In this document: piece after piece, positions 43,522-51,983 of the stretch
Layout: every line of letters starts with the position of its first letter
How positions within the stretch are numbered: the stretch's first letter is position 1
Origin: Bradyrhizobium sp. CCBAU 53340
GTDB lineage: Bacteria; Pseudomonadota; Alphaproteobacteria; Rhizobiales; Xanthobacteraceae
Assembly: GCF_015291645.1 (NCBI RefSeq)
Contig: NZ_CP030055.1
Coordinates: 7,400,501 to 7,464,500, forward strand
Length of the DNA stretch: 64,000 nt
Direction: 5' to 3'
The notes under the pieces: generated by a model
The model's database searches: none
Told to the model about the DNA's origin: nothing
Seen by the model: the letters and a program-made list of their open reading frames with translations, nothing else
Program-made: the position numbers and the translations under genes

Positions 43522-44490
43522 CTAAAACGGGCTCACCGAGAAATACTTCAGCCACAGATCGGTGTAGCGGCCTTTTTCCCAGACGCGGAACAGGGCCCAG
43601 TTCAGGGCCTGGCGCAGCACGTCGTTGCCCTTGCGCACGGCAATGCCGATGCCCTCGCCGAAGAACCGGCTCTCGACGAAGGGGCCGCCGGAGAAGGCGC
43701 AGCAATCGCCGGAATCAGTGCCGTTGATCCAGAACGCCAGCGAGATGGCGTCGCCGAAGATGAAATCGACCTCGCCCTTGCGGAGCGCGGCACGGAGCGC
43801 ATCGTCGTTGGGATAAGGGTGCAGCTCGGCATCGGTGAACATCGCCTTGAGGTAGGCCTCATGCGCGGAGCCCGCGATGACGCCGACCTTCTTGCCTTCG
43901 AGATATTCGGGCCGGATCTCCGGCATCACCGCATCCTTGCGCGAGGCGAAGCGCGCCGGCACGCGGTAATAGGGATCGGTGAAGTCGACGCGGGCGCGCA
44001 GTTGCGGGCTCACCGCCATCGAGGCGATGATAGCATCGCCCCGGTTGGAGGTGAGCGCATCGACCAGCGTCTCGAAGCGGCGCATCTGCACGGTGCAGCT
44101 GACCTTGATTTCTTCGCACAGCGCTCGCGCGAGATCGACGTTGAAGCCGGCCGGATTGCCGTCGGCACCGGTGAAGTTGAACGGCGGATAGTCGGTCTCG
44201 GTCAGGAAGCGGATCACGGTCAGGCGCGACAGATCGGGCCGCTCCGGCCGCCGCCGCGGGTCCCAGAAACCGGGCACGGCCTGGGGGGCGGCCACTTGGG
44301 GCACAGTTTGGGGCGCGGTTTGCGGCGTGGCTTGGGCCGGCGGCTGCTTGGCCGGGGCCTGCGCGCGGGCGCCTGATGGACCTGCGAGCAGGCAGGCGGC
44401 GACGACGAGGCCCGTCAGCAAGCCGCGGGCAGATTTGGACGATTTCGCCTGTTGCGATGGAGCCATCGGCCGGAAATGAATGAATTTCAT
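43522..44490 (-). CDS. Amino-acid-type ABC transporter substrate-binding protein (orphan)
   Basis: This 322-residue periplasmic protein of the SBP_bac_3 family has a signal peptide (hydrophobic about residues 22-43, ending ARAQ) and a Gln/Pro/Ala/Thr-rich linker. The binding domain opens LTVIRFLTETDYPPFNFTGADGNPAGFNVDLARALCEEI. It resembles polar amino acid or glutamine binding proteins. No permease or ATPase is nearby. The start is ATG 44490, with ATG 44466 as an alternative. The repetitive linker is unusual for the family. Confidence 0.9.
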   Translation of the reverse strand: MKFIHFRPMAPSQQAKSSKSARGLLTGLVVAACLLAGPSGARAQAPAKQPPAQATPQTAPQTVPQVAAPQAVPGFWDPRRRPERPDLSRLTVIRFLTETDYPPFNFTGADGNPAGFNVDLARALCEEIKVSCTVQMRRFETLVDALTSNRGDAIIASMAVSPQLRARVDFTDPYYRVPARFASRKDAVMPEIRPEYLEGKKVGVIAGSAHEAYLKAMFTDAELHPYPNDDALRAALRKGEVDFIFGDAISLAFWINGTDSGDCCAFSGGPFVESRFFGEGIGIAVRKGNDVLRQALNWALFRVWEKGRYTDLWLKYFSVSPF

Positions 44491-44566
44491 TGGGATCGGA
44501 AGGCCTTATAGACCATCCGGCCGGGAACGCGAGCGCCGATTACGGCTTGGGCAAAAGTCTCTCCTT

Positions 44567-44687
44567 CGTCATGCCCGGGCATAGCCGTCTGAAGGACGGC
44601 GTCGCTTCCGCTCGCCTATGTCCCGGGCATCCACGAACTTTCCGTCTCGCCAAGGCGTGGATAGCCGGGTCAAGCCCGGCCATGACG
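44567..44687. repeat. Interspersed repeat, CGTCATG...CATGACG family, copy 2
   Basis: It shares CGGGCATAGCCGT, GGCGTCGCTTCCGCTCGCCTATG and the closing AAGCCCGGCCATGACG with the element at 28419-28537. It lies upstream of the orphan binding-protein gene and after the sco stop. Confidence 0.85.
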
Positions 44688-44693
44688 GCTGGA

Positions 44694-45284
44694 TCAGAGA
44701 TACTTCTTCAAATCCGCCGCGGCCTCTTCCGGGGTCCTTTTCAGGTTGAACGGCGAGACGAAACGTCCGTCGCGGTCCATCAGGTAGATCAGCGCGGTGT
44801 GATCCATAGTGTAGTCGCCGTCCTTGGTCGGGACCTTCTTGGCGTAAACCCGGTAGGATGTGAGGACCTTGGCGATCTCGGCGGGATCGCCGGACAGGCC
44901 TTCGAGATGCGGGTCGAAGCTCGAGAGATAGTCCTTCATCGTCGCCGGCGTGTCGCGCTCGGGATCGACCGAGATGAAGACCGCGTTGACCCTGTCGGCG
45001 TCCTTGCCCATCGCGCGCAGCACTTCCGACATCTCGAACAGCGAGGTCGGGCACACATCGGGACAATGGGTGTAGCCGAAGAAGATCAGGGTCGGCTTGC
45101 CCTTGAGGTTCTTGTCGGTGACGGCCTTGCCGTTCTGGTCGGTGAGCTGGAACGGGCCGCCGATCGCGGCCGGCTGTGCCACCTTGCTGACCCCGCCCAT
45201 GGCCCAGAACAGCACCAGGAGACCGACGGCGAGGCTTGCGGCGAAGGCGGTCGCGATCACCAGCGGACGGGCAGCGGAGCTCAT
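44694..45284 (-). CDS. SCO1/SenC copper chaperone family protein
   Basis: This 196-residue membrane-anchored thioredoxin-fold protein helps build the CuA centre of cytochrome oxidase. One N-terminal helix is followed by the copper motif CPDVCPTS and the distant histidine in TMDHTALIYLMD. It lies 18 bp downstream of a 64-residue membrane protein and far from the cox operon at 288-5631. Confidence 0.96.
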   Translation of the reverse strand: MSSAARPLVIATAFAASLAVGLLVLFWAMGGVSKVAQPAAIGGPFQLTDQNGKAVTDKNLKGKPTLIFFGYTHCPDVCPTSLFEMSEVLRAMGKDADRVNAVFISVDPERDTPATMKDYLSSFDPHLEGLSGDPAEIAKVLTSYRVYAKKVPTKDGDYTMDHTALIYLMDRDGRFVSPFNLKRTPEEAAADLKKYL

Positions 45285-45302
45285 GAGCGAAGACTTTCCG
45301 GG

Positions 45303-45497
45303 TCAGAAGCAGGCGGCAAAGCCGGTCCTGATCATTTCGAAGAACACCTGGGAACCGTAATGGAACCAGAGCGCGAGCGCGCCGATCACCATCAGCCCAC
45401 CGACACCAGCGCCGGCCCATAGCAGCACCGTCGCCGTGCGGCCGGCAGTGGGCGAATTGTCCGATACAGGATGTGCCGGATGCACGGGTTGAGCCAT
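45303..45497 (-). CDS. Small membrane protein upstream of sco
   Basis: This 64-residue protein has an N-terminal hydrophilic part (HPAHPVSDNSPTAGRT) and one long helix (TVLLWAGAGVGGLMVIGALALW). It is 18 bp from the sco start and probably in the same operon, which hints at a role in copper or oxidase assembly; this is inference. ATG 45497 is proposed. It is not recognised as a named family. Confidence 0.7.
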   Translation of the reverse strand: MAQPVHPAHPVSDNSPTAGRTATVLLWAGAGVGGLMVIGALALWFHYGSQVFFEMIRTGFAACF

Positions 45498-45605
45498 GAC
45501 AATGATCGGGGCGAAGGTCCCGGTTCCCAAGCCTCCAGATAAGCTTCGGCCCGCCTGCGGGCAAGCGCCGCCGACGGGCCAAACGATCCGGTCAGGCTGA
45601 GGACG

Positions 45606-46127
45606 TCAGTGCAGCAACTGGCCCCGGGCGGATTCGAGCTGATCCGCTTGCGGCAGAGGCCGGCGCGACGGCTTGAGGGTCGAGGCCTGCGCGTCCAGGT
45701 AGCAGGGCTTGTACATTGCCTGGAGCTGCTTGCCTCTCAGGAACAGCATGTGCGGGGTGAGGCCGCCGCGCTGGCTGATCCAGCGCTTCACCTGCGAGGG
45801 ATACATCGCATAGAGCATCTGGGTCGCTTCGGGATTGGTCACGGCGCGGCCATTGGCGCCGAAATCCCAGGCAGCGTGGAAGCCGAGCGTCGCGCTCGAG
45901 GTCACGCAGATACGGTCGTGCGGGATGGCGCCGAGGACGATGGTGCAGGCGGACGCGCAGAGGCCATCGATGATGACGGTGTCGCCGGACTGGCGCAGAT
46001 CCTGGTACTTGTCGACGTAGGTTCCGATCCGACCGCCGCGGTCATCCGCGATCCGAACCACCGCGTGAGAAGCCCCCATGCAAGCGATCAGAACAACCGC
46101 CGCAAGCAACCCCGTCAGAAACTTCAT
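45606..46127 (-). CDS. Secreted ClpP-like (COG3904-type) protein
   Basis: This 173-residue protein has a signal peptide (hydrophobic about residues 4-20, ending SHA). A crotonase/ClpP-like core follows, with VIIDGLCASACTIVLGAI, where a serine in a SACT motif matches the position of the ClpP-like nucleophile, and FHAAWDFGA. It is probably periplasmic. The substrate is unknown, and peptidase activity is inferred only from the motif. It is divergent from the flavin dehydrogenase gene. Confidence 0.8.
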   Translation of the reverse strand: MKFLTGLLAAVVLIACMGASHAVVRIADDRGGRIGTYVDKYQDLRQSGDTVIIDGLCASACTIVLGAIPHDRICVTSSATLGFHAAWDFGANGRAVTNPEATQMLYAMYPSQVKRWISQRGGLTPHMLFLRGKQLQAMYKPCYLDAQASTLKPSRRPLPQADQLESARGQLLH

Positions 46128-46376
46128 TGTCCCCGCCCCAGTCGTTTTCGAATCTGCGTGTCAGGTGGTGATGCGTCCCTAGCGTCGGTCGACTCTGCGG
46201 CTTTGTCTAGGCACGGCGGCTGGCTCAAAACAAATTCAAATCCAGTGTTGCGTCCGCGCTGCACCCGGCCGGCCTCTATCCCAATGTGGAACAAGTTAAC
46301 GACGTCTTACGCCACAAGCCCTTGATCTCAGTTGCAACCGCTGGCTTCAATCCCGGGCAACTACAGGGGGGAACTC

Positions 46377-48047
46377 ATGGCCGGGGATTCGACTGAGCAG
46401 GCTGACGTGATTGTCGTCGGCGGCGGACTATCGGGACTGGTGGCGGCGACCGAGATTGCCGACGCCGGCAAGCGCGTCATCATCCTCGACCAGGAGGGCG
46501 AGCAGTCGCTCGGCGGGCAGGCATTCTGGTCGTTCGGCGGATTATTCCTGGTCGATTCGCCGGAGCAGCGCCGGCTCGGCATCAAGGACTCCTTCGAGCT
46601 TGCGATGCAGGATTGGCTCGGCACCGCCGGCTTCGATCGCGACGAGGATGTCTGGCCGCGCAAATGGGCCGAGGCCTATGTCGCGTTCGCCGCGGGCGAG
46701 AAGCGCGACTGGCTGCGCGCGATGGGCCATCGCATCTTCCCCGTGGTCGGCTGGGCCGAACGCGGCGGATATGATGCGATGGGCCACGGCAATTCGGTGC
46801 CGCGCTTTCACGTCACCTGGGGCACCGGGCCCGGCATCGTCGAGCCGTTCGAGCGCCGCGCGCGCGAGGCCGCCAAGAGCGGCCGGCTGATCTTCAGGTT
46901 TCGCCACCGTGTCGATGCGCTCTCCATCACCAACGGCACCGTGGACGGCGTCAGCGGCGCGATCCTTGCGCCTGACAGCGTCGAGCGTGGCAAGAGCTCG
47001 TCGCGCGATGTCGTCGGCGAGTTTGCGCTGAAGGCACAGGCCGTGATCGTGGCGTCCGGCGGCATCGGCGGCAATCATGACCTGGTGCGCGCGAACTGGC
47101 CGAAGCGGCTCGGGGAGCCGCCGAAATTCATGATTTCAGGCGTGCCCGAACATGTCGACGGCCGCATGATCGGCATCACCGAGAAGGCGGGCGCGCGGCT
47201 GATCAACCGCGACCGCATGTGGCATTACGTCGAGGGTATCCAGAACTGGAATCCGATCTGGCCGCGCCACGGCATCCGCATCCTGCCCGGCCCTTCCTCG
47301 ATGTGGTTCGATGCCACGGGCGCGCGACTGCCGGCGCCGCTGTTCCCGGGCTCCGACACGCTCGGCCAGCTCAAATACATCATGTCGACGGGCTATGATT
47401 ATTCCTGGTTCATCCTGACGCAGAGCATCATCAAGAAGGAGTTTGCGCTGTCCGGATCGGAGCAGAACCCTGACCTCACCGGGAAAAGCTGGCGCATGAC
47501 GTTGCGCCGCGCCACCAACAAGGGCGCGCCGGCGCCGGTGGAGGCGTTCAAGAGCCATGGCGTCGACTTCATCGTGCGCGATGGAATCGAGGATCTCGTC
47601 GCGGCCATGAACAAGCTTGCCGGCAACGATTTGCTCAAGCTCGATCAGATCAAGATGCAGATCGAGGCGCGCGACCGCGAGATCGCCAATCCTTACGTCA
47701 AGGATGCGCAGGTGATGAACATCCACAATGCGCGGCGTTACATCGGCGACAGACTGATCCGCACCGCCTCGCCGCACCGCATCCTCGATCCCGCGCAGGG
47801 GCCGCTGATCGCGGTCAAGCTCAACATCCTCACCCGCAAGACGCTGGGCGGCTTCGAGACTGATCTCGATTCGCGCGTGTTCGGCCAGGAGGGGCAGATC
47901 ATTCCCGGCCTCTACGCGGTCGGCGAAGCCGCGGGCTTCGGCGGCGGCGGCGTGCACGGCTATCGCTCGCTCGAGGGCACTTTCCTCGGCGGCTGCCTGT
48001 TCTCGGGCCGCAATGCCGGCCGCGCCGCGGCGAAAGCGGTTAGCTAG
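46377..48047 (+). CDS. FAD-binding dehydrogenase (KsdD-like, COG3573)
   Basis: This 556-residue flavoprotein has the N-terminal dinucleotide motif VIVVGGGLSGLVAATEIADAG and the FAD-binding end GLYAVGEAAGFGGGGVHGYRSLEGTFLGG. It resembles 3-ketosteroid 1-dehydrogenase/fumarate reductase-type flavoproteins, but the substrate cannot be assigned. AGGGGGG lies 6 nt before the ATG at 46377; longer in-frame starts upstream are weaker. A RidA gene follows after 99 bp. Confidence 0.93.
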   Translation: MAGDSTEQADVIVVGGGLSGLVAATEIADAGKRVIILDQEGEQSLGGQAFWSFGGLFLVDSPEQRRLGIKDSFELAMQDWLGTAGFDRDEDVWPRKWAEAYVAFAAGEKRDWLRAMGHRIFPVVGWAERGGYDAMGHGNSVPRFHVTWGTGPGIVEPFERRAREAAKSGRLIFRFRHRVDALSITNGTVDGVSGAILAPDSVERGKSSSRDVVGEFALKAQAVIVASGGIGGNHDLVRANWPKRLGEPPKFMISGVPEHVDGRMIGITEKAGARLINRDRMWHYVEGIQNWNPIWPRHGIRILPGPSSMWFDATGARLPAPLFPGSDTLGQLKYIMSTGYDYSWFILTQSIIKKEFALSGSEQNPDLTGKSWRMTLRRATNKGAPAPVEAFKSHGVDFIVRDGIEDLVAAMNKLAGNDLLKLDQIKMQIEARDREIANPYVKDAQVMNIHNARRYIGDRLIRTASPHRILDPAQGPLIAVKLNILTRKTLGGFETDLDSRVFGQEGQIIPGLYAVGEAAGFGGGGVHGYRSLEGTFLGGCLFSGRNAGRAAAKAVS

Positions 48048-48052
48048 ATCAC

Positions 48053-48076
48053 GCATGCGTGCCCGGCAACGCATGC
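48053..48076 (+). terminator. Hairpin after the flavin dehydrogenase
   Basis: GCATGCGT and ACGCATGC are perfect 8-bp inverted arms with an 8-nt loop, 5 nt after the stop. There is no clear U-tract, so it is a possible weak terminator. Confidence 0.35.
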
Positions 48077-48146
48077 GCGCCTGGGGTGGCTCGGCGCGAG
48101 GTGCTGCGCTAGACAGGGCCGCCATTCCCTGAAGGAGATCCCGCCA

Positions 48147-48497
48147 ATGAGCATTCAGCGTTTTGAGACCGGCCCGCGCATGAGCCAGGTCGTCGTTCAC
48201 GGCAACACCGTCTATCTCGCGGGCGTCGTCGCCAGCAACGCGGCCGGCGAAAGCGTGACCAAGCAGACCCAGGACATCCTGAAGACCATCGACGGCCATC
48301 TCGCCAAGGCCGGCACCGACAAGTCGAAGCTGCTGTCGGCGACGATCTACATCACCGACATGAAGACGTTCCAGGAAATGAACGCCGTGTGGGACGGCTG
48401 GGTGTCGCCCGGCAACACCCCGGCCCGCGCCACCGTCGAAGCCAAGCTGGCCGCGCCGCAATACACCGTCGAGATCATGGTCACGGCCGCGAAGTAA
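48147..48497 (+). CDS. RidA family protein (enamine/imine deaminase)
   Basis: This 116-residue trimeric protein of the YjgF/RidA family hydrolyses reactive enamines or imines formed by PLP enzymes. The conserved arginine is in ARATVEAKLA near the C-terminus, and the opening SIQRFETGPRMSQVVVHGNTVYLAGVV is typical. AAGGAGA lies 8 nt before the ATG. It follows the flavin dehydrogenase gene by 99 bp and may detoxify an imine product, which is inferred. Confidence 0.93.
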   Translation: MSIQRFETGPRMSQVVVHGNTVYLAGVVASNAAGESVTKQTQDILKTIDGHLAKAGTDKSKLLSATIYITDMKTFQEMNAVWDGWVSPGNTPARATVEAKLAAPQYTVEIMVTAAK

Positions 48498-48609
48498 ATT
48501 CGCGTTTGGACTGGCGCGCGCCGATGACCTCAGAGGTAATCGATCGGCGCGCGCAAACCTTCGATAGTGACGGTCAGCCGAACCCACGGCGCCATCGAAG
48601 GAGAGTTTC

Positions 48610-48975
48610 ATGACCGACCACGTCACCATCGCCCGCCGCTATATCGATCTCTGGAACGAGCGCGCGCAAAATCGCCGCCGCGATCTGCTCAGCGAGTTCT
48701 GGACGGCGGATGCGAGCTACGTCGATCCGCTGATGAAGGGCGACGGCCCTGATGGCATCGATGCGCTGATATCGGGCGTGCAGCAGCGCTTTCCCGACTT
48801 CAAGTTCAGCCTGATCGGCGAGCCCAATGGCTACGGCGAACATCTCCGTTTCTCGTGGGGCCTCGGCCCTGATGGTATCGACAGCCCGATCAAGGGAACT
48901 GATTTCGCCGTGCTGAAGGACGGTCGGATCAGGAGCATCACGGGATTCCTGGACCAGGTGCCCGCGGGCGCGTGA
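48610..48975 (+). CDS. NTF2-like (SnoaL-type) protein
   Basis: This 121-residue protein opens ITIARRYIDLWNERAQNRRRDLLSEFWTADASYVDPLMKGDGPDG-like sequence and ends with KGTDFAVLKDGRIRSITGFLD, the pattern of SnoaL-like NTF2 proteins. No enzymatic role can be assigned. AAGGAGA is 8 nt before the ATG. It stands 112 bp after ridA. Confidence 0.88.
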   Translation: MTDHVTIARRYIDLWNERAQNRRRDLLSEFWTADASYVDPLMKGDGPDGIDALISGVQQRFPDFKFSLIGEPNGYGEHLRFSWGLGPDGIDSPIKGTDFAVLKDGRIRSITGFLDQVPAGA

Positions 48976-49030
48976 GGCACTTCTTACCCTCCCCTGGAGG
49001 GGGAGGGTAAGCGAACCGCCTTAGCCATAG

Positions 49031-49873
49031 TCAGCGCAGCCGATACGCAGCCTTCGCGTTCACGCCGAACGCCTTCTCACGCACGCGCGGCGCAATCTTC
49101 GTCAGGCACGCTTCCAGCGCGGTCTTGATCTCGCCGTAGCTGCCCGCAAGCAGGCACACTGGCCAGTCGGAGCCGAAGATCAAGCGATCCTCGCCAAAGC
49201 AATTCGCCACGTGCTCGACGAACGGCAACAGGCGCTCTGCATTCCAATCGCTCCATTTCGCTTCCGTCGCCAGGCCCGAGACCTTGCACCAGACATTGCC
49301 GCACGCCGCGAGAGTGGCGATGCGATCGGCCCATTCGCTGCTGCCGCCATCTGCGATCGGCGGCTTTGCTGAATGATCGAGCACGAAGCGCGCTTGCGGA
49401 AAGGCTTTTGCAGTCGCAATCGCGGCAGGCAGCTCGCGGGTGCGGACGAGGAAGTCGTAAGCGAGATCGCGGGCGAAGAGAGCGCCGAGACCACGTTGAA
49501 CGTCTTCGCGCAGCAGCCAATCCGCATCAGATTCGTCGTGGACCTGGTGACGGATACCGACGAGCTTTGCGCCGCCCGGCAACGCGCGCAGACGATCGAG
49601 CGTATCGCCGAGCGCACCATCGGTCAGGTCCGCCCAGCCGACCACGCCGATGACCGATTGCGTCGCATGCGCGACCTGCAGGAACTCCTCGGTCTCCTCC
49701 AGCGAGGAGCGGCATTGCACCAGGATGCTGGCATCGACGCCGTTCGCTTTCAGAAGCGGCGCCAGATCGGCAGGGCCGAAGGCGCGGCGGATCGGCGCAA
49801 GCTCAGGCGCCGCCATCCAGGGATAATCCGCGCGCGCGGGATCCCAGAAATGCTGGTGAGCGTCGATGATCAC
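49031..49873 (-). CDS. Amidohydrolase family protein, L-fuconolactonase-like
   Basis: This 280-residue TIM-barrel hydrolase opens MIIDAHQHFWDPARADYPWM and ends with IFGSDWPVCLLAGSYGEI, the markers of COG3618 (fucono-1,5-lactonase and related lactonases). Such enzymes hydrolyse sugar lactones formed by an aldose dehydrogenase. The gene follows the aldo/keto reductase by 3 bp and is the last gene of the sugar operon. The substrate is inferred; other amidohydrolase roles are possible. Confidence 0.9.
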   Translation of the reverse strand: MIIDAHQHFWDPARADYPWMAAPELAPIRRAFGPADLAPLLKANGVDASILVQCRSSLEETEEFLQVAHATQSVIGVVGWADLTDGALGDTLDRLRALPGGAKLVGIRHQVHDESDADWLLREDVQRGLGALFARDLAYDFLVRTRELPAAIATAKAFPQARFVLDHSAKPPIADGGSSEWADRIATLAACGNVWCKVSGLATEAKWSDWNAERLLPFVEHVANCFGEDRLIFGSDWPVCLLAGSYGEIKTALEACLTKIAPRVREKAFGVNAKAAYRLR

Positions 49874-49876
49874 GGC

Positions 49877-50854
49877 TCACGCCCCACCGGGCAGCGGCGC
49901 CCGCGCGTCGACGAGATTGTTCGCGCGCAGCTCCTGCCAGAAGGCTTGCGGCACCGCGCGCTCCGACATCGCGATGTTGTCGGCGACTTCAGCGGCGTTG
50001 CGCGCGCCCATCACGGCGACCGTCACGGCCGGATGGGCCATGCAGAACTGGAGTGCGGCGGCCTTCAATTCAGTGCCGTGCTTGCGGCAGAGCGCATCGA
50101 GTTCGAGCGCGCGCGCGACGAGCGCCGCGTCGGCGTCCTGATAGTTGAACTTCGCGCCCGTATGCGGATTGGCCAGGATGCCGCTGTTGTAGATGCCGCC
50201 GAGCAGGATGCCGATGTTCTTCGCCAGGCAAATCGGAAACAGCGCATCCAGTGCGCCCTGGTCGAGCAGCGTGTAGCGGCCGGCAAGCAGGAAGCAATCG
50301 ACCGGCACGGCTTCGGCGAAGCGCACCAGCATCTCCGACTGGTTCATGCCTGAGCCGATCGCCTTGACCGTTCCGTCGGCACGCAGCCGCTCCAGCGCGC
50401 GGAATGCACCACCAACGGCCTCGTCATAATGATCGTCAGGATCATGCACGAGCAGGACATCGACGCGATCGAGGCCGAGCCTGACGAGACTCTCCTCGAC
50501 CGAGCGCATCACGCCATCATAGGAGAAATCGAACACCGGTCGCTCTGCCTGCGTGCCTTTGTAGTGCTCGTCCTCGGCGGCCACGCCGTCAGAGGTGCGC
50601 AGCAGGCGCCCGACCTTGGTCGAGATCGCATAGGAATCGCGCGGCTGCCGCCGCAGGAAAGCGCCGAGCCGCCGTTCCGACAGGCCAAAGCCGTAAAGCG
50701 GCGCCGTGTCGTAGAAGCGGATGCCGGCCGACCAGCCGGCCGCAAGCGTTGCTTCCGCATCGGCGTCGCTGACCGGAGCAAACAATCCGCCGAGCGGCGC
50801 AGTGCCGAGGCCGATCGAGGTGACGTCGAGTGAGCCCAGTCGCGACCGTTTCAT
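49877..50854 (-). CDS. Aldo/keto reductase (aldose 1-dehydrogenase-like)
   Basis: This 325-residue (beta/alpha)8 oxidoreductase has the catalytic tetrad residues in RFYDTAPLYG (Asp, Tyr), ISTKVGRL (Lys) and LLVHDPDDH (His). It resembles D-threo-aldose/L-fucose dehydrogenases of COG0667. It directly precedes the lactonase-like amidohydrolase, which suggests sugar oxidation to an acid via a lactone. AAGGA lies about 7 nt before ATG 50854; earlier in-frame codons read into a hairpin and are rejected. Confidence 0.9.
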   Translation of the reverse strand: MKRSRLGSLDVTSIGLGTAPLGGLFAPVSDADAEATLAAGWSAGIRFYDTAPLYGFGLSERRLGAFLRRQPRDSYAISTKVGRLLRTSDGVAAEDEHYKGTQAERPVFDFSYDGVMRSVEESLVRLGLDRVDVLLVHDPDDHYDEAVGGAFRALERLRADGTVKAIGSGMNQSEMLVRFAEAVPVDCFLLAGRYTLLDQGALDALFPICLAKNIGILLGGIYNSGILANPHTGAKFNYQDADAALVARALELDALCRKHGTELKAAALQFCMAHPAVTVAVMGARNAAEVADNIAMSERAVPQAFWQELRANNLVDARAPLPGGA

Positions 50855-50878
50855 TCCCATTCCTTCCATCAGCCAGTA

Positions 50879-50913
50879 TCTCTCCCGCTTGCGGCGACCG
50901 CAAGCGGGAGAGA
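50879..50913 (-). other. Perfect 16-bp hairpin between binding-protein and AKR genes
   Basis: CTCTCCCGCTTGCGG-CGA-CCGCAAGCGGGAGAG is a perfect inverted repeat. No U-tract follows on the minus strand, so it fits a processing or stabilising element after the highly expressed binding-protein gene. Confidence 0.55.
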
Positions 50914-50954
50914 GCAATAGGAGCGGGGCTGGCGACACTCCTATTGGAACATCG

Positions 50955-51887
50955 CTACTTCAACATCTGCGCGACGTTATCCTTGGTCACGAGATCGAGG
51001 CCGGTATAGACGATCTCCGGCACCTTCTCGCCCTTCTTGATGGCGAGCAGCGTGTCCATCGCCTTCTCGCCCATTTCGAACGGACGCTGGCCGACCAGCG
51101 CATTGGCATAGCCGTCGCGCAGCAGTTCGAGCTGCATCTTGAGCGTATCGGCCACGACGAGCGTGAACTTGCCGCTGTCGATGTCCTTCTTGTTCCTCGA
51201 CGCGAAAGCCTTGAAGCCTTCTGGCGCGAACATCGGCCAGCCGCCGACCGGAACGATCGAGGCAAGGTCAGGCGTCGCGGTGTGCAGATCCGTCATCTGC
51301 TGGACCGCGAGTGCGGGATCGTCGTTGCAGAAGGTCGGCGAACCCGCGACCTCGGTCCATTTCGATCCCTTCAGCGCCTCGCGGACGCCGTCGACCCGCT
51401 CGGCGAGGTTCTTGGCGCCGGGGCCGCCGGAGACCATGGCGTACTTGCCGCCGTCGGGCCGGAGCTTGAGCAATTGCTTGCCGAGCGCGACGCCGAATTC
51501 CTTGTTGTTGGTGCCGATATAGGCGATGCGCTTGGAGCCGGGCGCGTCCGCATCGAAGGTGATGACGGGAATGCCGGCAGCCGTCGCCGCCTCGATCGAC
51601 TTGGTCATGGCCGCGACGTCTGCGACCGAGATCGCAAGGCCATCGACCTTCTGGGTGACGAAGTCCTGGATGATCTGCGCCTGGGTCGCCGGCTCATGCT
51701 CGACCGGCCCCTTGTAGATGCACTCGATGTTGCCGAGCTCCTTGGCCCGCTTCAGGCAGCCGTCGCGCGCGAAGTCGAAGAACGGATTGTTCATCGCTTT
51801 CGGCACGATCACGAAGCGGTAGTTCGCTGCAAATGCCGGCGTCGCCATCATCGCGACCGCGATGCCGGCAAGAAGTATCTTCCTCAT
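50955..51887 (-). CDS. Sugar ABC transporter substrate-binding protein (ribose/xylose type)
   Basis: This 310-residue Peripla_BP_4 protein has a signal peptide (MRKILLAGIAVAMMATPAFAA). It has the family opening YRFVIVPKAMNNPFFDFARDGC and the hinge segment DADAPGSKRIAYIGTNN. It delivers a pentose or related sugar to the permease encoded 96 bp upstream. GGAGGAG is 5 nt before ATG 51887. Exact specificity is unknown; the surrounding xylA/xylB genes suggest an aldose. Confidence 0.93.
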   Translation of the reverse strand: MRKILLAGIAVAMMATPAFAANYRFVIVPKAMNNPFFDFARDGCLKRAKELGNIECIYKGPVEHEPATQAQIIQDFVTQKVDGLAISVADVAAMTKSIEAATAAGIPVITFDADAPGSKRIAYIGTNNKEFGVALGKQLLKLRPDGGKYAMVSGGPGAKNLAERVDGVREALKGSKWTEVAGSPTFCNDDPALAVQQMTDLHTATPDLASIVPVGGWPMFAPEGFKAFASRNKKDIDSGKFTLVVADTLKMQLELLRDGYANALVGQRPFEMGEKAMDTLLAIKKGEKVPEIVYTGLDLVTKDNVAQMLK

Positions 51888-51983
51888 TGTCTCCTCCACC
51901 CTTTGTCTGGTGCCTGTCCTCTCCAAATTCGCCCGGGAAGCGGACAGGCCGCATTTTCTTTGCCTTCCCGAAACGACGTCACG

